A DNA stretch of 12,897 nucleotides from Ruminococcaceae bacterium UBA737 (GTDB lineage Bacteria; Bacillota; Clostridia; Oscillospirales; Acutalibacteraceae), in contig DBKZ01000003.1 of NCBI GenBank assembly GCA_002297415.1, forward strand, positions 1-12,897, written 5' to 3'. The position numbers and the translations under genes are program-made. Below the pieces are notes generated by a model that did not search any database, had not been told where the DNA came from, and was given only the letters and a program-made list of their open reading frames with translations. Positions 6,446 through 12,897 of the stretch are shown here, one piece after another. The stretch's first letter is position 1, and each line of letters begins with the position of its first letter.

Positions 6446-7648
6446 ATGTTTAAGGCTTATAAAAGTACAAAATGCGCCTGCTATATAGGCTATGTTGTTC
6501 AGGCTATAATAAATAATTTTCTTCCTATCCTTTTCATAATTTTGCAGAACAGATATGAAATAAGCTATGAAAAGTTAGGAAGGCTCGTTTTTATAAATTT
6601 CTTTGTTCAGCTTATCGCCGATATGCTCACTCCGTTTATTGTCAAAAAAATAGGCTATAAAAAAGCCGCCCTTGTATGCCACGCATGCGCCGCTTTCGGT
6701 CTTTGCATGCTCGGAATTCTGCCGAGCTTAATGAGCGATACTTATACGGCTGTTGTTTTAAGCATTATGGTATATGCTTTCGGAAGCGGAATTATCGAGG
6801 TTGTTGTAAGCCCGATGATTGAGCTTTTGCCGAGCGATAATAAGGCGGCAAGCATGGCCTTTCTTCACTCTGCTTTTTGCTGGGGACAGGCTTTGACGGT
6901 TGTTGTCACAACCCTTATGGTAGCCGTATTCAAATCCGCAAACTGGCAGTTTATTCCTGTTATCTGGGCGGTTATTCCTTTTCTTAACTTCTTTGTGTTC
7001 CTGAATTCTCCGGTTATCGAGCCGGACGCGGAGGAGAAGAAGGTCACCACTAAGGAAATGATTTTCTCCCGTGATTTTTTCTGCTTCGTGATATTTATGA
7101 TTTGCGCGGGTGCCAGCGAGGTTGCAATGTCTCAGTGGGCGTCCATATTCGTGCAAAAGGGTCTTAATATAAGTAAGGTGACAGGCGATATTTTAGGTCC
7201 CTGCGCTTTTGCGATAGCTATGGGAATAGGCAGAATAATTTTCGGAATGTTTGCAGGCCGTTATTCAATGAGAAAGGTGCTTATTATAAATAATATAATA
7301 TGCTGTCTTTGCTATATCACGGTTGCCTTTGTGAATATTCCCGCTCTCGCTCTGCTTGCTTGCGCCTTGTGCGGTTTTACAGTCAGTATTTCATGGCCGG
7401 GGACTTATTCTATGGCGGCGGCAAGATTTGTCGGCGGAGGAACTCTGATGTTCAGCATTTTCGCCCTCAGCGGCGATATCGGCTGTTCTGTCGGACCGTG
7501 GCTTTTAGGTATTATCGCTAACAGTAAGGGTCTTAATTCCGGCTTTGCAGTCTGCGTTATTTTCCCATTGCTAATGGTTTTAACAGCTTTGTTTTTATAT
7601 AAAGAAAATAATCGTAAAAACGGAGGTACTAAAAATGAAGAGGAATGA
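6446..7648 (+). CDS. Major facilitator superfamily (MFS) transporter, substrate unknown
   Basis: About 400 aa, consisting almost entirely of membrane helices (around 12), with a hydrophilic central loop (about 200-215, EPDAEEKKVTTKE) dividing two six-helix halves. That is the MFS layout for secondary transport across the cytoplasmic membrane. A charged FIVKKIGYKKAA stretch lies between helices 2 and 3 and GRIIFGMFAGRYSMRKVL between helices 8 and 9, the usual MFS loop positions. I cannot name a substrate. The frame is open from a GTG at 6416, but that codon lies inside the rpmB terminator stem, so I prefer the ATG at 6446, although its ribosome site (ACGGG, 6431-6435) is poor. The last 14 bases overlap the dCMP deaminase gene, suggesting co-transcription. 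Confidence 0.87.
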   Translation: MFKAYKSTKCACYIGYVVQAIINNFLPILFIILQNRYEISYEKLGRLVFINFFVQLIADMLTPFIVKKIGYKKAALVCHACAAFGLCMLGILPSLMSDTYTAVVLSIMVYAFGSGIIEVVVSPMIELLPSDNKAASMAFLHSAFCWGQALTVVVTTLMVAVFKSANWQFIPVIWAVIPFLNFFVFLNSPVIEPDAEEKKVTTKEMIFSRDFFCFVIFMICAGASEVAMSQWASIFVQKGLNISKVTGDILGPCAFAIAMGIGRIIFGMFAGRYSMRKVLIINNIICCLCYITVAFVNIPALALLACALCGFTVSISWPGTYSMAAARFVGGGTLMFSIFALSGDIGCSVGPWLLGIIANSKGLNSGFAVCVIFPLLMVLTALFLYKENNRKNGGTKNEEE

Positions 7649-8123
7649 ATATCTTACTTGGGATGAATACTTTATGGGTATCGCTGTCCTTTCCTCGCTT
7701 CGCAGTAAGGACCCGTCAACGCAGGTCGGTGCCTGTATCGTTGACTCTAACCACCGAATTCTTTCGGTAGGGTATAACGGAATGCCGTTCAGCGGCAGAA
7801 GTGATAACGATAAGGAATACTCTTGGGATAAGGCGGACGGACTTGATTCGAAATACCTCTATGTCTGCCATGCCGAGCTTAATGCAATTTTAAACTGCCA
7901 TACTGGCTCGGTTGCGGGATGTATTGTTTATTCAACGCTTTTTCCCTGCAATGAATGTGCAAAGGCTATAATCCAGTCGGGTATAAAAGAGGTAATTTAT
8001 TTAAGCGATAAATATGCCGATACCGACGGGGTAAAGGCGTCAAAGCGTATGTTCGACCTTGCCGGCGTTAAATATACTCCGTATTCAGGTCCAAAGGAAA
8101 ATATAGAGCTAAAGCTCGGATAA
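7635..8123 (+). CDS. dCMP deaminase family protein (ComEB-like)
   Basis: 162 aa. Cytosolic zinc enzyme of the cytidine/deoxycytidylate deaminase family. It most likely converts dCMP to dUMP, feeding dTTP synthesis. The zinc and catalytic residues are visible as CHAE (His79, Glu81 as proton shuttle) and PCNEC (Cys105, Cys108). The N-terminal WDEYFMGIAVLSSLRSKDPSTQVGACIV (9-36) and VGYNGMP (45-51) are typical of dCMP deaminases rather than of tRNA-adenosine or free cytidine deaminases. GGAGG (7622-7626) lies eight bases before the ATG, inside the end of the transporter gene. The overlap suggests expression with the transporter. A terminator follows 10 bp past the stop. Confidence 0.92.
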   Translation: MKRNEYLTWDEYFMGIAVLSSLRSKDPSTQVGACIVDSNHRILSVGYNGMPFSGRSDNDKEYSWDKADGLDSKYLYVCHAELNAILNCHTGSVAGCIVYSTLFPCNECAKAIIQSGIKEVIYLSDKYADTDGVKASKRMFDLAGVKYTPYSGPKENIELKLG

Positions 8124-8132
8124 CAAAAAAAC

Positions 8133-8164
8133 AATCCCCATTCTTTTATAAGAATGGGGATTTT
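8133..8164 (+). terminator. Intrinsic terminator after the dCMP deaminase gene
   Basis: A 13-bp perfect stem (AATCCCCATTCTT 8133-8145 with 8150-8162) with a TTAT loop is followed by a short T-run. An A-run at 8124-8131 gives T residues on the minus strand, so it can work in both directions and may back up the tRNA terminator. Confidence 0.88.
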
Positions 8165-8197
8165 CAGTGAAAAGTGAACAGATAAGAGGTAAAAGTT

Positions 8198-8228
8198 AAA
8201 GTCCCAAAGACTTATGCCTTTGGGACTT

Positions 8229-8229
<1 letters not shown>
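8198..8229 (-). terminator. Terminator of the tRNA-Thr transcript
   Basis: A 12-bp perfect stem (8198-8209 with 8218-8229) with an 8-nt loop, read on the minus strand directly after the tRNA, followed by TTTAACTTTTACC. The stem abuts the encoded CCA end, so the mature 3' end would be made by processing. The T-rich tail is broken, but the bidirectional hairpin further along would catch read-through. Confidence 0.75.
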
Positions 8230-8304
<75 letters not shown>

Positions 8305-8327
8305 AAATTATTATCAGCGACTAAATT

Positions 8328-8356
8328 ATTATATTATATAAACCATTGTTTGTCAA
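8328..8356 (-). promoter_or_regulatory. Perfect consensus promoter of tRNA-Thr
   Basis: On the minus strand, TTGACA (8351-8356), 17 bp, TATAAT (8328-8333). The start falls near 8321, about 17 nt before the mature tRNA 5' end. It points away from the equally perfect glnA promoter at 8390-8418. Confidence 0.9.
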
Positions 8357-8389
8357 GGACTTTTTAATATCTTTTCTTATATAATTTGA

Positions 8390-8418
8390 TTGACACTATT
8401 TTAATTTTATGATATAAT
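8390..8418 (+). promoter_or_regulatory. Perfect extended promoter of the glnA-ANTAR operon
   Basis: TTGACA (8390-8395), 17 bp ending in TGA, TATAAT (8413-8418): consensus in both hexamers plus the TGn extension. A promoter this strong should fire constitutively, which fits regulation after initiation by the leader terminator that follows. The predicted start is near 8425, with a leader of about 90 nt. Confidence 0.92.
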
Positions 8419-8430
8419 CTTATTGATGTA

Positions 8431-8492
8431 AATGAGCAATGGCGTTCATTCTACAAGGGCTTTGTGCGCCTTTGTCGAATGAGCGCTTTTTT
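8431..8492 (+). promoter_or_regulatory. Candidate ANTAR-responsive antiterminator/terminator leader of glnA
   Basis: Two mutually exclusive hairpins are visible. Hairpin 1 is AATGAGC (8431-8437), hexaloop AATGGC (8438-8443), GTTCATT (8444-8450), with one G-U pair. The terminator pairs GCGTTCATTC (8442-8451) with GAATGAGCGC (8477-8486), continues with ACAAGGGC (8453-8460) against GCCTTTGT (8468-8475), has a 7-nt loop, and ends in six T (8487-8492). The 3' arm of hairpin 1 is the 5' arm of the terminator, so forming hairpin 1 blocks termination. ANTAR target RNAs are known to be hexaloop hairpins with conserved A at loop position 1 and G at position 4; this loop has both (A8438, G8441). Known targets have two such hairpins and I find only one after the predicted start. 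An ANTAR gene follows glnA. Confidence 0.75.
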
Positions 8493-8515
8493 ACTTTGAA
8501 AAGGCAGGTAATTTA

Positions 8516-9724
8516 ATGAATTATTCAGTTGAAGAAGTATTGCAGTATGTTTCGGAAAAGGATGTTAAATTTATCCGTCTGGCGTTTTGCGATGTTTTCG
8601 GAAAGCAAAAGAACATTTCCGTCATGCCCGATGAGCTTAAAAAAGCTTTTGAATTCGGAATTGCGATTGACGGCTCCGCGGTCGCAGGCTTCGGAAGCGA
8701 GCTGCGTTCCGACCTTTTGCTTCATCCCGACGCGTCCACGCTTTGCGTTTTGCCGTGGAGACCTGAGCACGGAAGGGTTGTAAGAATGTTCTGCGGAATC
8801 ACTTATCCCGACGGAACGCCCTTTGCCGCCGACTGCCGACAGATTTTGTTAAATACTGTAGACGAAGCAGAGGAATTCGGTCTCAATTTCTATTTCGGCT
8901 CCGAAATGGAATTTTATCTTTTCAAGCTTGACGAAAACGGTGAAAAAACCTTTATACCTTACGATAACGCGGGTTATATGGATATCGCTCCCGATGATAA
9001 GGGCGAAAATGTGAGAAGGGAAATTTGCCTGACGCTTGAGCAAATGGGAATTCTCCCCGAAAGCTCGCATCATGAAGAGGGTCCCGGGCAGAATGAAATT
9101 GACTTTAAGTATTCGGACCCGCTGACCGCCGCGGATAATGCCGTAACCTTCAAATCGGTTGTTAACACCGTCGCCGCGAGAAACGGCTTGTGGGCTTCTT
9201 TTTCGCCTAAGCCTTTAAAGGACTGCTCTGGAAACGGAATGCACATCAATATTTCCGCAAAAGCAGATTCTAAGGACGATGTTATGAATGGGGTTATAGC
9301 GGGAATTTTAAAATATACAAGGGATATGACCGCATTTTTAAATACAACTGAGGATTCTTATTTAAGGCTCGGTAAAAATAAAGCGCCGAAATACATTTCG
9401 TGGTCAAAGGAAAACAGGTCTCAGCTTATAAGAATTCCAGCTGCAAATGAAGAAAATAAGAGAGCGGAGCTGAGGTCTGCCGATCCGTTTTGCAATCCCT
9501 ATCTTGTCTTTTCATTGCTCATAAAGGCGGGATTGGGCGGAGTTATGAACAATCTTTTGGTTCCCGCACCTGTTGACGCTGACCTTTATAATGCTTCCTT
9601 TGAGCTTACAAAAAATCTTGAGCTTCTTCCCGAAACTCTTGAGAAAGCAAAGGGAATCGCAAAATCAAGCGATTTTATCAAAAGCAATTTGCCTGAAGAA
9701 CTGATAAAAGCTTATACAGACTGA
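8516..9724 (+). CDS. glnA: Glutamine synthetase type I-like, short form
   Basis: 402 aa, shorter than the usual 440-470. It would make glutamine from glutamate, ammonia and ATP in the cytosol. The N-terminal beta-grasp domain includes DGSAVAGFGSELRSD (52-66). Catalytic-domain landmarks are Glu130/Glu132 (GSEMEFY), HHEEGPGQNEID (185-196, metal ligands Glu187 and Glu194), His243 (GNGMHINIS), Arg284, Arg301 (ENRS), Arg306 (IRIPAA), and Glu318/Arg320 (RAELRSADP). Two oddities: Lys289 (KNKAP) stands where the flap Glu (E. coli Glu327, YEAP) is expected, and the chain ends at IKAYTD without the C-terminal helical tail that links the two rings of dodecameric enzymes. ATG at 8516 follows a weak AAGGCAGG (8501-8508). 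It is the first gene of the operon, behind an attenuator. A GS-like enzyme with another substrate is possible. Confidence 0.88.
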   Translation: MNYSVEEVLQYVSEKDVKFIRLAFCDVFGKQKNISVMPDELKKAFEFGIAIDGSAVAGFGSELRSDLLLHPDASTLCVLPWRPEHGRVVRMFCGITYPDGTPFAADCRQILLNTVDEAEEFGLNFYFGSEMEFYLFKLDENGEKTFIPYDNAGYMDIAPDDKGENVRREICLTLEQMGILPESSHHEEGPGQNEIDFKYSDPLTAADNAVTFKSVVNTVAARNGLWASFSPKPLKDCSGNGMHINISAKADSKDDVMNGVIAGILKYTRDMTAFLNTTEDSYLRLGKNKAPKYISWSKENRSQLIRIPAANEENKRAELRSADPFCNPYLVFSLLIKAGLGGVMNNLLVPAPVDADLYNASFELTKNLELLPETLEKAKGIAKSSDFIKSNLPEELIKAYTD

Positions 9725-9747
9725 AAAAAATAAGAGGAGGAATTCGA

Positions 9748-10329
9748 TTGCAATTAGAAGAACATTTTTATGATATTCTTCTTGTTTCCGCTTCGGAAAA
9801 ATTTAATCAATCTTTATTGCCTCTTCTTCCCGAAAGCAGATTTTCGGTTAAGGTTTTAGGCGATATTGCCTCGGCAAGAAGAAGTATTCTTCAAAAAAGA
9901 CCCGATATAGTAATAATTAACGCACCGCTGCCTGATGATTTCGGGACGCGGTTTGCGCTTGATGTTTGTGAAAACAGCTCAACAGGCGTTTTGCTTATTA
10001 TAAAATCCGAGCTTTATTCGGAGATAACCGCAAAGGTTTCTCCATACGGAGTTTTAACGCTTTCAAAGCCGACAACCTCGGGAATGATTATTCAGTCTCT
10101 GCAGCTTTTGTGCTCAATGAGGGAAAGACTCAGACGGATGGAACAAAAGACCCTTTCTGTAGAAGAGGAAATGCAGGAGATAAGAATAATAAACAGAGCA
10201 AAATGGATTTTGATTGACGAGCTTAAAATGACTGAGGCTCAGGCGCACAGATACATAGAAAAGCAAGCGATGGACAGATGCGTAACAAAGAAGACTGTCG
10301 CGGAAAATATAATTTTAACTTATAAATAA
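9748..10329 (+). CDS. ANTAR-domain antitermination regulator (NitR-like) with degenerate receiver
   Basis: 193 aa. The N-terminal part (about 8-120) folds like a response-regulator receiver but lacks its chemistry: the acidic pair is replaced by Ser14/Ala15, and the phospho-acceptor position is Asn58 (IINAPLPDD). Only Lys107 and Ser87 remain. A charged coiled-coil stretch (about 122-140) leads into a C-terminal ANTAR domain (about 138-190), with the pattern AKWILIDELKMTEAQAHRYIEKQAMDR. ANTAR domains bind RNA hairpins and prevent transcription termination. The start is TTG with GAGGAGG (9734-9740) seven bases upstream. It lies 23 bp after glnA, whose leader has a matching hexaloop hairpin. The arrangement recalls glnA-nitR of solventogenic clostridia. 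The input signal is unknown; AmiR-type control by a partner protein is one option. Confidence 0.92.
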   Translation: MQLEEHFYDILLVSASEKFNQSLLPLLPESRFSVKVLGDIASARRSILQKRPDIVIINAPLPDDFGTRFALDVCENSSTGVLLIIKSELYSEITAKVSPYGVLTLSKPTTSGMIIQSLQLLCSMRERLRRMEQKTLSVEEEMQEIRIINRAKWILIDELKMTEAQAHRYIEKQAMDRCVTKKTVAENIILTYK

Positions 10330-10342
10330 GAAGGGAAAGGTT

Positions 10343-11935
10343 ATGACAAAGTACATATTTGTAACAGGAGGAGTTGTTTCCGGTCTCGGCAAGGGGATAA
10401 CGGCGGCATCTCTCGGAAGACTTTTAAAGGCAAGAGGAATTAAGGTTGCGGCGCAAAAGCTTGACCCTTATATAAATGTTGACCCCGGAACTATGAGTCC
10501 CTATCAGCACGGAGAGGTTTATGTAACCGAGGACGGTGCCGAAACCGACCTTGACCTCGGCCATTATGAAAGATTTATCGACGAGAACTTAAATAAGTAT
10601 TCAAATCTTACTACGGGTAAGGTATACTGGAATGTTCTTAACAAGGAGCGCAGGGGAGAGTATTTAGGCTCTACCGTTCAGGTAATTCCCCACATAACAA
10701 ACGAAATTAAGGAATTTGTCTACAGAGTAGGCAAGCAGACCGACGCTGATGTTGTTATAACAGAAATCGGCGGAACAATAGGCGATATTGAATCTCAGCC
10801 GTTTTTAGAGGCTGTAAGGCAGATTTCGCTTGAGGTCGGCAAGGAAAACAGTCTCTTTATTCATGTGACCTTAGTGCCCTTCTTAAGCGGCTCGGACGAG
10901 CATAAATCGAAGCCCACCCAGCACTCTGTTAAGGAACTGCAGGGAATGGGTATAAGACCCGACATTATCGTTTTAAGGTGCGATGAGCCGTTGGAAGAAT
11001 CCATATTTAAAAAGATTTCAATGTTCTGCAATGTCAAGCCCGACTGCGTTATTGAAAACATCACAATTCCGTGTCTTTATGAAGCGCCGCTTATGCTTGA
11101 AAAGGCAAACTTCTCATCCGTTGTCTGCAGAGAGCTTGGAATTGAGGCAAAAGAGCCCGACCTTAAAGAGTGGACGCAGATGGTAGGCAAAATTAAATCT
11201 GCGAAAAAAACCGTTAATATAGGTCTTATCGGAAAATATGTTCAGTTGCATGACGCTTACCTTTCGGTTGCCGAGGCATTAAGGCACGCAGGATATTCTT
11301 TGGACGCGCATGTTGAAATCAATTGGATTGATTCAGAGGGAATAACTCCCGAAACCTGCGACAGTCTGCTCGGAAGCTTGGACGGAATAATTGTCCCCGG
11401 CGGCTTCGGCGGAAGAGGAATAGAGGGAATGATTCTTGCGGCAAAATATGCAAGAGAGCATAATCTTCCTTATTTCGGAATTTGTCTCGGAATGCAGATA
11501 GCGGTTATCGAATACGCAAGAAACGTTGCCGGAATTGCGGACGCGGATTCGGGAGAATTTGCGGAGCTTTGCAAAAATAAGGTTATTGATTTTATGCCGG
11601 GTCAAAGCGATACCGTAGATAAGGGCGGCACACTCCGTCTCGGCGCGTATCCCTGCAAAATCAAGGAAAACACGACAATGCTTCGTTGCTATGGAACAAA
11701 TGAGATTTCCGAGCGGCACAGACACCGTTATGAGTTCAATAACGATTACAGAGAAGCTCTTACAAATTGCGGGCTTACACTTTCGGGACTTTCTCCCGAC
11801 GGCAGACTTGTCGAGACTGTAGAGCTTTCCGACAGACCGTTTTATGTCGGTGTTCAGTACCACCCCGAATTCAAGTCAAGACCGAATAAAGCACATCCTT
11901 TGTTTAAGGGCTTTGTCGAGGCCTGCATTAAGTAG
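10343..11935 (+). CDS. pyrG: CTP synthase (glutamine-hydrolysing)
   Basis: 530 aa, normal length. It converts UTP to CTP using ATP and ammonia released from glutamine. The N-terminal synthetase domain (about 1-265) has GGVVSGLGKGITAASLG (9-25) with the P-loop Lys, plus Asp71 and Glu141 for magnesium, and KPTQHSVKELQ (190-200). The C-terminal class I glutamine amidotransferase domain (about 290-530) has the nucleophile Cys381 (GICLGMQ) and His507/Glu509 (YHPEF). It begins 13 bp after the ANTAR gene with AAGGGAAAGG (10331-10340) in the gap. There is no room for the separate 5' attenuator that governs pyrG in Bacillus, so here the gene is probably transcribed with the glutamine synthetase operon. 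Confidence 0.98.
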   Translation: MTKYIFVTGGVVSGLGKGITAASLGRLLKARGIKVAAQKLDPYINVDPGTMSPYQHGEVYVTEDGAETDLDLGHYERFIDENLNKYSNLTTGKVYWNVLNKERRGEYLGSTVQVIPHITNEIKEFVYRVGKQTDADVVITEIGGTIGDIESQPFLEAVRQISLEVGKENSLFIHVTLVPFLSGSDEHKSKPTQHSVKELQGMGIRPDIIVLRCDEPLEESIFKKISMFCNVKPDCVIENITIPCLYEAPLMLEKANFSSVVCRELGIEAKEPDLKEWTQMVGKIKSAKKTVNIGLIGKYVQLHDAYLSVAEALRHAGYSLDAHVEINWIDSEGITPETCDSLLGSLDGIIVPGGFGGRGIEGMILAAKYAREHNLPYFGICLGMQIAVIEYARNVAGIADADSGEFAELCKNKVIDFMPGQSDTVDKGGTLRLGAYPCKIKENTTMLRCYGTNEISERHRHRYEFNNDYREALTNCGLTLSGLSPDGRLVETVELSDRPFYVGVQYHPEFKSRPNKAHPLFKGFVEACIK

Positions 11936-11941
11936 CTTATA

Positions 11942-12796
11942 ATGAAATATTACAGAGAAACTGTAGAACGGGGGACACCCGATTTCAGATTTTCGCATTA
12001 TAATTTTAAAGAATCAAGCAAGCTTTACAGCTTTGTCGGCTTGCACTGGCACTCGGAAATAGAAATGCTTTATGTGAAAAACGGAGCGATTTCTGTTACC
12101 GTTGAGGAAAGAAAGTATGTTTTAAACCGCGGAGATATTATTTTTATCGAGCCCGAAAAAATTCATACGGTCAGTCCTTTTCTCCTTCCTCTTGAGTATG
12201 ACGCGGCGGTTTTTTCGGCGTCTGCTTTAAGCCTTAATTCGGAGCATTTTTTCGGCAGGGATATAATTATGCCGCTGATTAACGGCGGCTCGGAGTTTTC
12301 GGGAATAATCGACAGCTCTTTTAAGGATTATGAAAAGCTTTTAAGCCAAGCGGAAATTCTTTTAAATAAAGAGTCTTCAAAGGCGGCGGTTTTTGCCGCG
12401 CTTATAGGAATAATTTCGATTATTTATGACGGCGGATATATTAAAAAGAGCAGTGGACAGATAAGCAAATATTCTCACGATATAAAAAAGTGCCTTGAAT
12501 ATATCAGTGAGAATTACAGCCGAAAAATAAAGCTTAGCGAGCTTTCAGATTTAATTCATGTTTCGGAAAATTATTTTTGCGGATATTTTAAAAAATTCAC
12601 GGGCATTACTCCCTTTGAGCAGATAAATGAAACAAGGGTTAAAAAAGCCGCGGCACTTCTTTCCGATTCCGATTTAACGGTGTCGGAGATAGCCGTTAAA
12701 TGCGGCTTCGAAAACTTAAGCTATTTTACAAGAAAATTCAAATCCATTATCGGCTGTACGCCGATTGATTACAGAAAAGCAAAAAATAGAGTGTAG
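11942..12796 (+). CDS. AraC-family transcriptional regulator with N-terminal cupin domain
   Basis: 284 aa, typical for the family. The N-terminal half is a small cupin-like sensing domain with HWHSEIEMLYVKNG (about 34-47) and a GDIIFIEPEKIHTV stretch (about 68-81). The C-terminal about 100 residues hold two helix-turn-helix units, KLSELSDLIHVSENYFCGYFKKFTG followed by VSEIAVKCGFENLSYFTRKFK, and end in the usual TPIDYRKAK. It probably activates or represses sugar- or metabolite-related genes; the ligand and targets cannot be inferred. The ATG lies 6 bp after the pyrG stop with no recognisable ribosome site, so translation may be coupled to pyrG and weak. Its stop codon lies inside a hairpin that looks like the terminator of a minus-strand gene beyond the window. 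Confidence 0.93.
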   Translation: MKYYRETVERGTPDFRFSHYNFKESSKLYSFVGLHWHSEIEMLYVKNGAISVTVEERKYVLNRGDIIFIEPEKIHTVSPFLLPLEYDAAVFSASALSLNSEHFFGRDIIMPLINGGSEFSGIIDSSFKDYEKLLSQAEILLNKESSKAAVFAALIGIISIIYDGGYIKKSSGQISKYSHDIKKCLEYISENYSRKIKLSELSDLIHVSENYFCGYFKKFTGITPFEQINETRVKKAAALLSDSDLTVSEIAVKCGFENLSYFTRKFKSIIGCTPIDYRKAKNRV

Positions 12797-12822
12797 CTTT
12801 CGCTGCACTCTCAGTCTGTCGA
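12782..12822 (-). terminator. Terminator of a minus-strand gene beyond the right edge, same box as at the left end
   Basis: Read on the minus strand: box TCGACAGACTGA (12811-12822), a 10-bp stem AGAGTGCAGC/GCTACACTCT with a GAAA loop (12788-12811, one G-U pair), then ATTTTTT (12781-12787). The T-run lies within the last codons of the AraC gene and the stem contains its stop codon. On the plus strand no T-run follows, so it is at best a weak end for the glnA operon. The box and the GAGTGCA/GAAA design match the element at 10-53 in inverted orientation. Confidence 0.7.
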
Positions 12823-12897
12823 AAAACCCAAAATTCAAGCTGAGATTGGGATTAAAAATTTTTCAGCAAAGCAAAACAGAAAAAAGCGAGTAAATGC
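12823..12897. other. Right-edge intergenic sequence, no gene recognised
   Basis: 75 bp past the minus-strand terminator element. No frame on either strand gives a convincing coding end. A weak 5-bp stem, CCCAA/TTGGG (12827-12850), precedes an AT run. It most likely belongs to the 3' end or downstream region of the neighbour on the minus strand. Confidence 0.5.

Noticed and set aside
8421..8437. A possible first ANTAR hairpin (P1) from TTATT-GATGTA-AATGA just upstream of the hexaloop hairpin
   Set aside because: The loop begins with G instead of A, the stem is weak, it uses bases needed by hairpin 1, and it starts at or before the predicted transcription start.
8425..8515. A classical riboswitch or T-box in the glnA leader
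   Set aside because: The leader of about 90 nt is too short for a T-box, shows no T-box sequence, and does not match a riboswitch class I recognise. The shared-arm hairpins suffice as an explanation.
12827..12865. CCCAA...TTGGG followed by an AT run as a plus-strand terminator for the glnA operon
   Set aside because: The stem is only 5 bp with a long loop and the following tract is mixed A and T, so it is too weak to call.

Overview
The window looks like a chromosomal segment of a low-to-moderate GC, spore-forming Clostridia-type Bacillota, perhaps a gut Oscillospirales/Ruminococcaceae relative. The evidence is an intact spo0A, strong Shine-Dalgarno sites, near-consensus sigma-A promoters with 17-bp spacers, TTG starts, zinc-ribbon ribosomal proteins L32 and L28, and a clostridial glnA-ANTAR gene pair. 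I see no insertion sequence, phage gene or CRISPR array. The taxonomic call is inference.

Layout. Positions 1-53 hold a terminator for a + strand gene left of the window. mscL (minus strand, with a C-terminal zinc ribbon) and spo0A (plus strand) diverge from a 284-bp AT-rich region with several palindromes. Downstream of spo0A, each with its own strong promoter, come a cytidylate-kinase-like gene and then yceD (DUF177)-rpmF, closed by a terminator. Next is the tight run der-plsY-gpsA (ribosome assembly GTPase, then acyl-phosphate:G3P acyltransferase and G3P dehydrogenase, two consecutive steps of phospholipid synthesis). rpmB has its own promoter and terminator and is followed by an MFS transporter overlapping a dCMP deaminase gene. 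A tRNA-Thr(GGU) on the minus strand lies between that unit and the last operon, with a fully consensus promoter.

The most interesting part is 8390-12796: a four-gene run of glutamine synthetase, ANTAR regulator, CTP synthase (glutamine-consuming) and an AraC-family regulator. Its leader has a perfect extended promoter. After it comes a small hairpin with an A1/G4 hexaloop, whose 3' arm is also the 5' arm of a large intrinsic terminator. This is the arrangement expected for ANTAR-controlled antitermination, and the putative antiterminator protein is encoded directly downstream of glnA. The regulator has a receiver-like domain without the phospho-acceptor Asp. The glutamine synthetase is short: it lacks the usual C-terminal tail and has Lys where the catalytic flap Glu is expected.

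The two ends of the window carry the same terminator-associated repeat (TCGACAGACTGA box plus GAGTGCA hairpin with a GAAA loop) in inverted orientation. Each lies where a gene of this window converges on a neighbour outside it.
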